A DNA stretch of 36,507 nucleotides from contig NZ_ANOH01000008.1 of NCBI RefSeq assembly GCF_000346505.1, positions 1 to 36,507 on the forward strand, read 5' to 3'. Positions 17,397-26,435 of this stretch are shown here, piece after piece; position 1 is the first letter of the stretch, and each line of letters starts with the position of its first letter. Below the pieces are notes generated by a model. It was not told the DNA's origin and searched no databases. It saw only the letters and a list, made by a program, of their open reading frames with translations. The translations under genes and the position numbers were made by a program. The DNA comes from Aporhodopirellula sallentina SM41. GTDB taxonomy: Bacteria > Planctomycetota > Planctomycetia > Pirellulales > Pirellulaceae.

Positions 17397-17678
17397 ATGG
17401 CCCACGTAGTTGCCGAGCCCTGCTGCGACTGCAAACACACCGATTGTGTGGTCGTTTGCCCGGTAGAGTGTTTTCACGAGGGGCCGCGAATGCTGTACAT
17501 CCATCCGGATGAATGCATTGACTGCGAAGCCTGCGTGCCGGAGTGCCCCGAGAAGGCGATCTACCCCGAGGACCGGTTGCCTGAAGAATGGGCACCGTTC
17601 CGAGACCTCAACGCGACGATGGCTCGGCAAACTCCTCTCGTGAGTTTTCCCGCTCCTCGTCGTGGTGGTTCACCCTAA
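17397..17678 (+). CDS. fdxA: FdxA-type ferredoxin (two iron-sulfur clusters)
   Basis: This 93-residue ferredoxin starts at ATG 17397. The frame is open further upstream, but family homology begins at [17 protein letters not shown]. The first motif ([20 protein letters not shown]) has the CxxC-x4-C-x3-CP spacing of 7Fe FdxA ferredoxins, and the second ([16 protein letters not shown]) is a classical CxxCxxCxxxCP [4Fe-4S] site. Such proteins carry one [3Fe-4S] or variant cluster and one [4Fe-4S] cluster and transfer electrons at low potential. The C-terminus is the usual short extension ([11 protein letters not shown]). It lies 175 bases upstream of sufB on the same strand, so it may supply electrons to, or be a client of, the SUF system. 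It is divergent from the sigma-54 activator. Confidence 0.9.
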   Translation: MAHVVAEPCCDCKHTDCVVVCPVECFHEGPRMLYIHPDECIDCEACVPECPEKAIYPEDRLPEEWAPFRDLNATMARQTPLVSFPAPRRGGSP

Positions 17679-17853
17679 ACGGAAACCGGGCTACTTTACG
17701 GCCCTTCATAGTTTTCGAAACAAACGAAGTTTTTACAAAGACGTTTTTAACAAAACGAAATACTCAATCTCAGTCGCGAGCGATCTCCCGCCCTCAACGG
17801 GCCACGCATCTCCCCCGAACTGGCGTCCTATGACCACACCGGAGAAACCAAAC

Positions 17854-19299
17854 ATGTCATCTGAAAACGCGCTGCTGGAAGAATACGCCCAGCGTGAATA
17901 CGAGCACGGATTCGTTACTGACATCGAAGCTGATTCTATTCCGGCGGGTTTGAACGAAGACGTCGTCCGTTTGATCTCCGAGAAAAAGAACGAACCGGAA
18001 TGGCTGCTCGAATGGCGTTTGAAAGCCTATCGACACTGGCTGACGCTCGAAGAGCCGAACTGGCACAACGTGAAGTTCCCGCCGATCGATTACCAAGCAT
18101 CGGTCTACTACTCGGCACCGAAACAGAAGCCGAAACTGAACAGCCTCGACGAAGTCGATCCGAAACTGCTCGAGACCTATGAGAAGCTCGGCATCCCGCT
18201 GGAGGAACAAAAGGTCCTTGCGAACGTCGCGGTCGACGCGGTCTTCGATAGCGTTTCGATCGTGACGACGTTCCGCGAAACGCTGGAGAAGCACGGCGTG
18301 ATCTTCTGCCCGTTCTCGGAGGCCGTTCACGAACACCCTGAGTTGGTCAAGAAGTATCTCGGCTCGGTTGTCCCTCACTCGGACAACTTCTACGCGTCGT
18401 TGAACTCGGCCGTCTTCAGTGACGGATCGTTCTGCTACATCCCCAAGGGCGTCCGCTGCCCGATGGAGTTGTCGACGTACTTCCGCATCAACGCTCAAAA
18501 CACCGGGCAGTTCGAACGGACTTTGATCGTGGCCGAAGAGGGCAGCTACGTTAGCTACCTCGAAGGCTGTACCGCTCCGAAGCGTGACGAGAACCAACTG
18601 CACGCCGCGGTTGTCGAACTGGTCGCGATGGACGATGCCCAGATCAAGTACTCGACGGTACAGAACTGGTACCCGGGCGACAGCGAGGGCAAAGGCGGCA
18701 TCTATAACTTCGTGACCAAACGGGGTGCCTGCCGTGGTGCGAATTCGAAGATCTCTTGGACCCAGGTGGAAACCGGTTCGGCGATCACGTGGAAATACCC
18801 GAGCGTGATTCTGCAAGGCGATAACTCGGTCGGCGAATTCTACAGCGTCGCGGTAACCGCGAATCATCAACAAGCCGACACCGGCACGAAGATGATCCAC
18901 ATCGGCGAGAACACCAAGAGCACGATCATCTCGAAAGGGATCTCAGCCGGCGTTGGACAAAACAGCTATCGCGGTGAAGTCAAGATCATGAAGAACGCGA
19001 CCAACGCGCGGAACTTCTCGCAGTGCGATTCGCTGTTGATCGGCGACCGTTGCGGTGCTCACACATTCCCGTACATCGAAGTGCGAAACACGACCGGGAA
19101 GGTCGAACACGAGGCATCGACATCGAAGGTCGGCGAAGACCAAATTTATTACCTTCGCCAACGCGGCCTCTCGACCGAAGACGCGGTCAACATGATCGTC
19201 AACGGTTTCTGCAAAGAGGTGTATGACGTGCTGCCAATGGAGTTCGCCGTCGAAGCCCGCAAACTGCTCAACGTCAGCCTCGAAGGCAGTGTCGGCTAA
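17854..19299 (+). CDS. sufB: Fe-S cluster assembly scaffold protein SufB
   Basis: This 481-residue SufB is the core of the SufBCD scaffold on which iron-sulfur clusters are built in the cytoplasm. Recognisable blocks are [20 protein letters not shown], the [20 protein letters not shown] segment, the conserved [18 protein letters not shown] with Cys239, and [20 protein letters not shown] with Cys391; these two cysteines correspond to residues shown to matter in Escherichia coli SufB. The frame is open from 17662, but GGAG at 17841-17844 points to ATG 17854; ATG 17830 is the alternative. The length is usual for SufB. sufC follows after 113 bases. Confidence 0.96.
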   Translation: MSSENALLEEYAQREYEHGFVTDIEADSIPAGLNEDVVRLISEKKNEPEWLLEWRLKAYRHWLTLEEPNWHNVKFPPIDYQASVYYSAPKQKPKLNSLDEVDPKLLETYEKLGIPLEEQKVLANVAVDAVFDSVSIVTTFRETLEKHGVIFCPFSEAVHEHPELVKKYLGSVVPHSDNFYASLNSAVFSDGSFCYIPKGVRCPMELSTYFRINAQNTGQFERTLIVAEEGSYVSYLEGCTAPKRDENQLHAAVVELVAMDDAQIKYSTVQNWYPGDSEGKGGIYNFVTKRGACRGANSKISWTQVETGSAITWKYPSVILQGDNSVGEFYSVAVTANHQQADTGTKMIHIGENTKSTIISKGISAGVGQNSYRGEVKIMKNATNARNFSQCDSLLIGDRCGAHTFPYIEVRNTTGKVEHEASTSKVGEDQIYYLRQRGLSTEDAVNMIVNGFCKEVYDVLPMEFAVEARKLLNVSLEGSVG

Positions 19300-19412
19300 G
19301 GCACCGTTTCGATTCATTGCGGGAACGCATCGACGATCGGGCGAAAAATGCCCACACGATTCGCCTCCCGCCACACCCTTCCAACATCCGTTCCGAACAT
19401 AAACCTCTTATC

Positions 19413-20177
19413 ATGTTAGAAATCAAGAACCTTCACGCTCGCAGCGAAGACACCGAAATCCTCAAGGGCATCAACCTCAGCGTCGCCGCCGGTGAAGTCC
19501 ATGCGATCATGGGGCCCAACGGCTCGGGCAAGAGTACGTTGGCTCACGTGTTGGCCGGCCGCGAAGACTATGAGATCACCGAAGGCGAAGTGACCTACGA
19601 CGGCAAGGACCTGCTCGATATGGAAATCGAAGAACGTGCCGCCGAAGGCGTGTTCCTCGCTTACCAATACCCGGTCGAAATCTCCGGCGTCAGCAACAAG
19701 TACTTCCTCAAAGCCGCGATCAACTCGATCCGCAAACACAACGATCAACCGGTGATCAGCCGCAGCGATTTCGTTTCGATGCTGAAGGAAAAACTCGCGT
19801 TGCTCGGCATGGACAAATCCATGATGGACCGTAGCGTCAACGAAGGTTTCTCGGGCGGTGAAAAGAAACGCAACGAGATCCTGCAAATGGCGATGCTCGA
19901 GCCAAAGCTCGCTGTTCTCGATGAAACCGACTCGGGTCTGGACATCGACGCGTTGAAGATTGTTTCCGAAGGCGTCAATGCTCTTCGCAGCCCTGAACGT
20001 GCGATCATCGTCGTGACGCACTACCAACGCTTGCTCGATTACATCGTGCCAGACAAAGTTCACGTGTTGGCCGGCGGCAAGATCGTTCGTTCGGGCGATA
20101 AATCGTTGGCTCTCGAACTCGAAGACAAGGGTTACAGCTTCCTAAACGAAGGCAGCGAAGCGGTCGCGGCTAGCTAG
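19413..20177 (+). CDS. sufC: Fe-S cluster assembly ATPase SufC
   Basis: This 254-residue ABC-type ATPase powers shape changes in the SufBCD complex. Walker A is GPNGSGKST (residues 34-42), the Q-loop region is FLAYQYPVEI, the ABC signature reads FSGGEKKRNEILQM (from 146), and Walker B is LAVLDETDSGLD (166-177); the H-loop is VTHYQRLLDY. The SGGEKKRNEI variant and the DETDSGLD motif are diagnostic for SufC among ABC ATPases. The frame is open from 19317, but homology begins at MLEIKNLHAR, so ATG 19413 is chosen. A strong hairpin follows in the gap to sufD. Confidence 0.96.
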   Translation: MLEIKNLHARSEDTEILKGINLSVAAGEVHAIMGPNGSGKSTLAHVLAGREDYEITEGEVTYDGKDLLDMEIEERAAEGVFLAYQYPVEISGVSNKYFLKAAINSIRKHNDQPVISRSDFVSMLKEKLALLGMDKSMMDRSVNEGFSGGEKKRNEILQMAMLEPKLAVLDETDSGLDIDALKIVSEGVNALRSPERAIIVVTHYQRLLDYIVPDKVHVLAGGKIVRSGDKSLALELEDKGYSFLNEGSEAVAAS

Positions 20178-20209
20178 TCGTCCGACGCAGCTTGGTTGTC
20201 AGGTCGGCC

Positions 20210-20265
20210 GTAGGGGATCTTGTGAAAGATCCCGCTGCATGAAGATCTTTCACAAGATCACCTAC
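20210..20265. repeat. 22-base near-perfect hairpin between sufC and sufD
   Basis: Arms at 20210-20231 and 20244-20265 pair at 21 of 22 positions around a 12-base loop. The left arm begins GTAGGGGATCTTGTGAAAGA and the right arm ends ACCTAC, so both ends carry the GTAG/CTAC head. No T-run follows. It may be a REP-like insertion; in the transcript it could act as a processing or stability element between sufC and sufD. Confidence 0.8.
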
Positions 20266-20394
20266 CCGACAAGAGAGCTGACCGAAACGACACGACCGCC
20301 CCGCACATTCGCGACCGGACGCTGGTTTGCATCACCCGATCCACCACCGCCGGTCCACGACACCTGATCAACGAACCCAATCCGAACAACGACA

Positions 20395-21717
20395 ATGATA
20401 GCCACCGAAAACGACGCCTACCAAGAATCCTTTCAACAGTTCCAATCGGAACAATCGTCGACCGCACCGGCCTGGTTGGCCGAACTGCGCCAGACCGCGA
20501 TGAACCGGTTTACGCAGTTGGGTATTCCGACCAAACGCATCGAGGACTGGCGGTTCACCAACGTGAAATCGCTCGCCGCGAAGCCTTACCGCAACGTTCA
20601 ATCGATCTCGCTCTCGGGCGGCGAAGCGGAAGCGTTGCTGGAAAAGGCAAAGCTCGACGAATCGTTCCATCGACTCGTGTTCGTGAACGGACATTTCGTT
20701 TCGCAGTGGTCGACCGAACATGAACTTCCCGAAGGCGCCGTGATCGGCAACCTCGCGTCGGCGATCCGTGAAGAAGCGGGCGACCTGCAGAACCGTCTGT
20801 CGGTCGAAACGGATGACGAAGCCGCTGCGTTCATCGCGTTGAACACCGCGTTCGTGAACGACGGTGCGTTCGTCGAGATCCCCGACGGCGTCACAGTCGA
20901 CCACCCGATCCACCTGATCTTCCTCAGCGTCGAGGCCGGCCAAACGGCTAGCCATCCTCGCAACGTGATCCGGCTCGGCAAAGGCAGCCGCGCGGCGGTC
21001 GTCGAAACCTATCTCGGACGTGAGGGCGAAGGTTACTTCACCAACGCGATCACCCAAGTGGACCTCGACGAAACAGCCTTCCTCGATCATCACAAACTGC
21101 AGCACGAACAAACCGAGTCGCTGCACATCGCGTCCACGCACGTCGACCAGAAAGAGAGCAGCGAGTTTCGTTCGCACTATTTCTCGTTCGGTTCGTTGAT
21201 GGCACGAAACGAAATCAACCTAATGCTCGACGGAGAGCAGATCGAATCGACCCTCAACGGTCTCTACATGCCGACCGGCGAACAGTTGATGGATTGCCGC
21301 ACACGCATCGATCACGCTCGCCCGCACTGCAACACGTACGAGTTGTACAAAGGCATCCTCGACGACAAAGCCAAGGGCGTCTTCAACGGCAAAATCTTCG
21401 TTCACCAAGACGCTCAGAAAACGGACGCCAAACAGAGCAACCAAGCTCTGCTGCTGTCCGACGACGCGGTCGTGAATACGAAACCGCAGTTGGAGATTTA
21501 CGCCGACGACGTGAAGTGCACGCACGGAGCAACGATCGGTGAGCTCGACGAAAACTCGCTGTACTACCTACGCTCCCGCGGCGTGTCGAAAGACTTGGCT
21601 CGCAAGATGTTGATCTTCGCGTTCGCCAACGACGTCGTCCAAGGAGTCGAAATCCCTGCGGTTCGTCAACACCTCGAAACGATCCTCCTCTCCAGCCACG
21701 GCCTGCCAGACGTCTAG
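20395..21717 (+). CDS. sufD: Fe-S cluster assembly protein SufD
   Basis: This 440-residue partner of SufB in the SufBC2D scaffold has the typical SufD N-terminus (GIPTKRIEDWRFTNVKSLAA) and the central strand repeats (ARNEINLMLDGEQIESTLNG). The C-terminal signature is CTHGATIGELDENSLYYLRS, followed by RGVSKDLARKMLIFAFANDV. The conserved His of CTHGAT, implicated in cluster building at the SufB-SufD interface, is present. It starts at ATG 20395, 217 bases after sufC with a hairpin between, so it may also have its own promoter. An intrinsic terminator follows the gene. No sufS, sufE, sufU or sufT gene is next to it. Confidence 0.95.
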   Translation: MIATENDAYQESFQQFQSEQSSTAPAWLAELRQTAMNRFTQLGIPTKRIEDWRFTNVKSLAAKPYRNVQSISLSGGEAEALLEKAKLDESFHRLVFVNGHFVSQWSTEHELPEGAVIGNLASAIREEAGDLQNRLSVETDDEAAAFIALNTAFVNDGAFVEIPDGVTVDHPIHLIFLSVEAGQTASHPRNVIRLGKGSRAAVVETYLGREGEGYFTNAITQVDLDETAFLDHHKLQHEQTESLHIASTHVDQKESSEFRSHYFSFGSLMARNEINLMLDGEQIESTLNGLYMPTGEQLMDCRTRIDHARPHCNTYELYKGILDDKAKGVFNGKIFVHQDAQKTDAKQSNQALLLSDDAVVNTKPQLEIYADDVKCTHGATIGELDENSLYYLRSRGVSKDLARKMLIFAFANDVVQGVEIPAVRQHLETILLSSHGLPDV

Positions 21718-21745
21718 GCCACAGAGGATTCATAATATTTTTCGC

Positions 21746-21783
21746 AATTCCATCGTCGATTGAAACAGGCGATGGAATTTTTA
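21746..21783 (+). terminator. Intrinsic terminator after sufD
   Basis: A perfect 10-base stem (AATTCCATCG, 21746-21755; CGATGGAATT, 21770-21779) ends in a run of five T residues (21778-21782). It lies 29 bases after the sufD stop codon and closes the fdxA-sufBCD unit. Confidence 0.75.
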
Positions 21784-21832
21784 TGCGCCGCGCCTACGAA
21801 AGATTGTTAGCGAAACCGGGGTGATGATTTTC

Positions 21833-21993
21833 AACGCTGAGACGCAAAGGCGCAGGGACGCAAAGGTTGTGCGCGGAGGTTTGGTGAGATAGGAATCGTC
21901 TCGGTCGATGTCTCCAACGCGCTCTGCGATCACTGACCAACATATCCTGCAGTCCTATCTCTTTGCGTCTTTGCGCCATTGCGTCTCTGCGTT
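21833..21993. repeat. 33-base inverted repeat of the GACGCAAAGG type
   Basis: Arms at 21833-21865 (AACGCTGAGACGCAAAGGCG onward) and 21961-21993 are reverse complements with only a few mismatches, separated by 95 bases. Each arm is built from near-repeats of (A/G)ACGCAAAG. A shorter match (AGATAGGA / TCCTATCT) lies inside. It occupies the gap between sufD and the convergent CHAT-like gene. Confidence 0.7.
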
Positions 21994-22016
21994 ATGTAGC
22001 CGCCCCCACCGACAAC

Positions 22017-25000
22017 TCAGTCTTCCGACGCAGGTGGTTCGAGTTCCAGCGATCCAGTGCTTAGGTAGCTCGACCAGAACAACGGTGCTTCTCCCGAGAC
22101 AACCGGGATATCGGTATCGGGTTTACCCAACAATGGTTCTCTCGACGTCGACAGTTCCGCTTGCCGAAGCATCATCGTCCCGCGCCGCAGTGCTGCGGCG
22201 AGTGAAGTGTGTGGGATTTCGTTGACCACTTCGGTCAACACCGTTGCCGCGGAAGCACCACCGGTCGGCCAACGGCTCAGCCCGACTTCGCGGACCCCTG
22301 AAGCATGCAGGGCCGCCAACGGATAAAACAACTCGCTGCCATCGCCGAGTTTGGTTGTAATCGCCCGTGACTTCCAACCGGCGATCACCACCGACTGCGG
22401 CCCGCTCGCGGGATAGCGAATCCAATCCCGCAGCGCATCCCAATCGCCTCGCCCCGCCGTTCGTCCGGCTGAATTATCGACCGGGATCACATGTGTCGCC
22501 AACGGATCGTTCAAGTTCGGCGTCACTGCGGCGGCGACCATCAGGTGCCCGATGTCCAACCCAATGTTCTGTGTCGGCGGAGCCTTCGCCGGCGAAGTCA
22601 GCAGTGGATCCTGAGCGGGCATGACAACGTCATCGATCATGCTCTGGTTCGCGTCGAGGTCACGCAGCGCAAAGAACCGACTCGCCACCATCGCGATCCG
22701 AGACGACGTGGTCGCCGTCCCCACGCTACGGAGTGCAAAGCCCGGCGTCGGTGCGTATTCGACTTGCAAATGATCTGCCCACAACGGCACGGACACCTCC
22801 GTGCCTTCGTCCGCTTCCTTCACTTCCGCAACCGCCACCGCGGGCAACAACTCAAACGGCAAATACCAAAGCTGCCCATCGGGGACAACAATCACTTTCT
22901 CGATCCCATCTTCGGTCCACCCCGAGCTTTCCGGCAACAGGAACGACCGTAACTTTTCGGCGGCCGTCTTCCATCCCTCATCGCTGTCAGGTAATCGTTT
23001 CCCACGACTGCGAGAGACGCCGAGTTCCTGCAGCAACCGGTTAACCATTGCCGGCAAGCGGTTGGCAGCCGGCACGACCCACGTGCGAGTATTGCCGTCA
23101 CGAGTCGCAGTGGCGTAGACCTTTCCGGCATCGATCACAAACGTCAACAACGCGACTCCATCGGGGACTTCGGCAACATCAGTCGACGCCACGATCGGCG
23201 GATTGACCTCCGGAACTGGAATACGCGAGAGCGTCAGATCGCTTAAACTCGCCTCCATCGCCAACGCTTCTTTCGCCGAACGTTCGGCAACATTCTCCGC
23301 CGGCGCGGGGACGAGAATCGACGCTTGTGTACGTTCGCGCAGCCTCGTGAACGCGGGCGGCGCGTCGGCGAGCAACTCACGTCCGGCCGGCCACATTTCA
23401 TCGGCCGGCGATGTCGCAAGCGTACGCAACTGCAACATTCGGCCCTGCAGCGGCAGACGCGACGTCAATCGTTTGGCGAGCAAGCGATCGGCCTGCTTGA
23501 GCACTTCCTGGCCATTGCTTTCCATCGCGGCCATCTTCATCAACGCCGAGTGCATTGCGGTGTCGTCAAAATACGCTGCCGCGAGCGCATTGAGCGGATC
23601 CTGGCGCCACAGTGAAATACCGACCGGTCCTGCGTACCCGTTCAAGATTCGTTTGGCAGACTGGTTCCCGATGTTGCCTCCCAATCCGGCCAACACAATG
23701 TCAGCTTGATACATGAACGGCATCGAGATCACGCGACGACGTTTATCACGTCGGTCGAGCACAAAGTCCGCGACCGATTTCAAAGCCGATGCCATTTCAG
23801 AACCACCCGCTGCACCGATCGGAATCCCTTTCGCGGCCGCCAACCGGGCGGCAATGTATGCGCCGTAAGCTTCCAACCGAGGCAGTTCCACTTCTCGGCG
23901 GTTCGCCAACGCGCTGGCCGCCTGCAAGTGCTCCGCGGCGACCGCATGTCGACCGGCTGATACCGCAGCATCTGCGGCGACCAAATAACAATGCAACGAC
24001 GCGAGCCGTGACTGCCGGACGAGCGATCGCCCCGCGAGCACGGCGGTTTGTTCTACCCGGGATAAACCCGCCGGGTCCGCAACACCAACGGCCACCTGCA
24101 ACGCTTCGCCGATCCACTCGTATTGTTCCAATGCCGCCGCAGAGTTGGTGATCTGTGACGCCGAACTGACGATCAACGCACGAGCCTCGGGGTTCAGTTT
24201 CCCGTTGTCGTCCCCCGCAGACGCAATCTTCATCGCGCAAAGCATCAGAACCGGCGTGTTGGAATGCACTCCGCCGAGCGAAGCGTACTTGGCCGCCCGA
24301 TCGATCACCGTTTTGTCTTCGCCCCGCGCGTAGTATTCACACCCACGCATCGCGTGAATCAGACCACGCGACAAAGGTTGGCTCGCATTGGACGGCAGCT
24401 TCGTCGCCTCGAGCAACTCGGCAATCAGCCCGTCATCCGCCGCGAGCGGTCCGAGCAGAACACGCCGACGATGCGACATGACCGCGATCGCGTGCATGAT
24501 TTCCAAAGCATCGAGATTTTGAATGTTCGGCGATTCGATCACACCGCCGGCCGCGAGTGATTGTTCCGTCACCGCCCGGCCTCGCTGAAGCGGCAACGTC
24601 CGTGGCAACGGCACCAAACGAACCGCGGCGACCTCGGGCCACAAGTTGTTGGTCGGTTGCTTGATTTGACCGCCGTTGCCGAGTGCCGAAAAATCGAGCT
24701 GCCCGATCCACCCGCGGTTTCGAACCGCAATCCGGGCAGCCTCGTCGAGCTGCAACCGGCACGCAGGGAGATGACCGAGTTGCCAGTAACATTCCGCGAG
24801 CATCACACGGGGCGGGATCGCGTCGACCCATTTCCCATTGATGTCAGTCCGCGAACTGCGACTAGCGATTTCAAATCCGCGAATGGCACTTTCGATATCG
24901 CCATCGCGATAGTAACGCAGTGCCTCGTAATAGGTTTGCATCGGGTCCGTGCCGCGTCCCGTGATCTGCGCCGAAACGATGCCGTCACCGATCAATAGAA

Positions 25001-25046
25001 TCGTCAGCGAACAAATGATTGCAGCGAGTTTTGTGGGTAATGTCAT
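22017..25046 (-). CDS. Secreted TPR-rich protein with a degenerate CHAT-like domain
   Basis: This 1009-residue protein starts with a signal peptide (LAAIICSLTILLIGDGIVSA). A TPR-like pair follows (TYYEALRYYRDGDIESAIRG, then PRVMLAECYWQLGHLPACRL), and a long helical repeat region runs to about residue 600. The last 350 residues follow the CHAT (caspase-HetF-associated) order: VIVVPDGQLWYLPFELLP near 716-735, LWADHLQVEYAPTPGFAL, GHLMVAA at 833-839, VVIAGWKS near 887, ASGVREVGLSRWPTGG and the final helix AAALRRGTMMLRQAE. CHAT proteases use a His in an H.ATHG strand and a Cys in an LSAC strand; here those positions read Ala838 and Gly890, so proteolysis is unlikely. The fold call is good; the loss of catalysis is an alignment by eye. 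Confidence 0.78.
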   Translation of the reverse strand: MTLPTKLAAIICSLTILLIGDGIVSAQITGRGTDPMQTYYEALRYYRDGDIESAIRGFEIASRSSRTDINGKWVDAIPPRVMLAECYWQLGHLPACRLQLDEAARIAVRNRGWIGQLDFSALGNGGQIKQPTNNLWPEVAAVRLVPLPRTLPLQRGRAVTEQSLAAGGVIESPNIQNLDALEIMHAIAVMSHRRRVLLGPLAADDGLIAELLEATKLPSNASQPLSRGLIHAMRGCEYYARGEDKTVIDRAAKYASLGGVHSNTPVLMLCAMKIASAGDDNGKLNPEARALIVSSASQITNSAAALEQYEWIGEALQVAVGVADPAGLSRVEQTAVLAGRSLVRQSRLASLHCYLVAADAAVSAGRHAVAAEHLQAASALANRREVELPRLEAYGAYIAARLAAAKGIPIGAAGGSEMASALKSVADFVLDRRDKRRRVISMPFMYQADIVLAGLGGNIGNQSAKRILNGYAGPVGISLWRQDPLNALAAAYFDDTAMHSALMKMAAMESNGQEVLKQADRLLAKRLTSRLPLQGRMLQLRTLATSPADEMWPAGRELLADAPPAFTRLRERTQASILVPAPAENVAERSAKEALAMEASLSDLTLSRIPVPEVNPPIVASTDVAEVPDGVALLTFVIDAGKVYATATRDGNTRTWVVPAANRLPAMVNRLLQELGVSRSRGKRLPDSDEGWKTAAEKLRSFLLPESSGWTEDGIEKVIVVPDGQLWYLPFELLPAVAVAEVKEADEGTEVSVPLWADHLQVEYAPTPGFALRSVGTATTSSRIAMVASRFFALRDLDANQSMIDDVVMPAQDPLLTSPAKAPPTQNIGLDIGHLMVAAAVTPNLNDPLATHVIPVDNSAGRTAGRGDWDALRDWIRYPASGPQSVVIAGWKSRAITTKLGDGSELFYPLAALHASGVREVGLSRWPTGGASAATVLTEVVNEIPHTSLAAALRRGTMMLRQAELSTSREPLLGKPDTDIPVVSGEAPLFWSSYLSTGSLELEPPASED

Positions 25047-25307
25047 CAGACGATACTTGATTGCGTGCTAGCGTTGCGATGTGGTAATCGTGAACGTGCG
25101 GTTCTTCGACGGGCCACTTATAGTGTAGCCGTGTCGTCGAGCGGACTCGAACGATCTCTCCGATACCGACACCTCGACCGCAGCGTTTGTTCCATCGGTG
25201 GCGAATACAACGATTGTACGCCTGTCGTCGCGAAGGAAGCGCCGACTGTTTAGAATGCGTTCACTATTTTTGGTGACAGAGTCGTTTCCCGTTCACCATT
25301 TCACTTG

Positions 25308-25352
25308 GCACTCTGTCTCATTGCACTCTGTCCTTTTGCACTCTCACCTCTC
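25308..25352 (+). repeat. Three 15-base tandem units in a 354-base divergent gap
   Basis: GCACTCTGTCTCATT, GCACTCTGTCCTTTT and GCACTCTCACCTCTC follow each other without spacing. GACAGAGT at 25276-25283 is the reverse complement of part of the first unit. The gap 25047-25400 must also hold the promoters of the CHAT-like gene and the zinc-ribbon gene; I cannot place them. Confidence 0.6.
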
Positions 25353-25400
25353 TCGCGTGCCGTGGTCGGCGGCGAAGAGGGGATGGAACGTTCGGTTTTT

Positions 25401-26435
25401 ATGCCTGTCATTCAATGCCCAAGCTGTCAAAAATCGCTCAATCTCAAACAGATGCCCGCTGGCGGCCGGATCAAGTGCCCCGCTTGCGGCAGTGTGATTC
25501 CGGTCGGCGGCAAGACTCAACCGGCTCGTTCGGCGGCGCGTCCCTCCACGGGCAAAATGCTGACGCCCGAAGACGAGGGTTTTGATTTCGGTCAGATTCA
25601 ATTCCCCTCCGCTGGCCCAGTCGCGGTTTCGAATTTCCCCAGCGATCCCTACGGCCGCACGGCGTACCAGGGCCCCATCCAAGGCGACCCGCTCGGCGAA
25701 TACGTCGGCGAACCGACCGCGGAAGCATCCGGAGGAAACGGCACTGGACAATCGAAGAAGAAAGCCAAAGGCACGCTCAGCCCACTGGCATTGGCCGCGA
25801 TCCTCGGCGGCACATTGATGTTCGTCTTGATGGCGATCGTCATCGGCACCGTCTTGGCCACATCCGGAAGCGACGAAACCGCCGACGGCACCGAGTCGGT
25901 CAGCGGTTCGCCTTCCTCACCGGCCGCCGACGTCGCGGCCGTCAAAGCCAACGTGCCCGCCGGATACGACCTCGTCGAAATCGCCGGTGCGGTGATCTAC
26001 ATGCCGCAGGGGCGTTCGGTCAGCGAAGACATCAACACCGTGCTCGAATACAAAGCGGTCGAGAGTGCCAAAACCGAGTCGTACTTCTTCTTCGGATCGA
26101 TGCCGGAAACGGCCAAAGAAGTCGAACCGGAACGACTGCGCAAACGCATCGCCGCGCAGCTCAAGGGTGGCTACATCGGTGGCACGCAGTGGCAACGCAA
26201 CGGCTATGGTGGCATCAAAGGACGTGTCGACCAGAGCCCGTTTGTTTCCGACATGCAGGTGGAAACGTTTCACGTCGATGGACGCATCTTTGTCGTCGGC
26301 TACGCCCCCTTCAGCATGGGTGCGGATCCTTCGGTGCAGATGAGTGTTGACCGCGGAGCCGAAAACGAAGAGATCAAAACCTATCAAGACTCCTTCACCG
26401 TCGGCCCCAAACCCAAGGGTGGCCTGTTTTGGTAA
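25401..26435 (+). CDS. Zinc-ribbon, single-pass membrane protein of unknown function
   Basis: This 344-residue protein starts with a zinc ribbon: CPSC (Cys6, Cys9) and CPAC (Cys26, Cys29), the MJ0042/zinc-ribbon pattern often seen at the N-terminus of planctomycete membrane proteins. A Pro/Gly-rich linker leads to a transmembrane helix at about 128-155 (LALAAILGGTLMFVLMAIVI). The outer domain (from about 175) is strand-rich, starting VPAGYDLVEIAGAVIYMPQG, and has no catalytic motif that I recognise. The frame is open from 25305; I chose ATG 25401 because the zinc ribbon follows at once, with ATG 25383 possible. It overlaps the likely start of the metallopeptidase gene by 7 bases, which suggests co-transcription and translational coupling. 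Confidence 0.78.
   Translation: MPVIQCPSCQKSLNLKQMPAGGRIKCPACGSVIPVGGKTQPARSAARPSTGKMLTPEDEGFDFGQIQFPSAGPVAVSNFPSDPYGRTAYQGPIQGDPLGEYVGEPTAEASGGNGTGQSKKKAKGTLSPLALAAILGGTLMFVLMAIVIGTVLATSGSDETADGTESVSGSPSSPAADVAAVKANVPAGYDLVEIAGAVIYMPQGRSVSEDINTVLEYKAVESAKTESYFFFGSMPETAKEVEPERLRKRIAAQLKGGYIGGTQWQRNGYGGIKGRVDQSPFVSDMQVETFHVDGRIFVVGYAPFSMGADPSVQMSVDRGAENEEIKTYQDSFTVGPKPKGGLFW

Noticed and set aside
17857-18900. 347-residue open frame antisense to sufB
   Set aside because: It arises from codon bias of sufB in the opposite strand; its protein is Arg/Val/Asp-rich low complexity with no motif.
19416-20063. 215-residue open frame antisense to sufC
   Set aside because: It mirrors the highly conserved sufC and has no independent support.
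22017-25046. CHAT-like protein as part of a defence system (gasdermin or Craspase type)
   Set aside because: It carries a signal peptide, lacks the catalytic pair and has no defence gene next to it.
25128-25165. GTTCGAGTCC-like sequence on the minus strand resembling a tRNA T-arm
   Set aside because: No matching acceptor, anticodon or D-arm can be folded around it.
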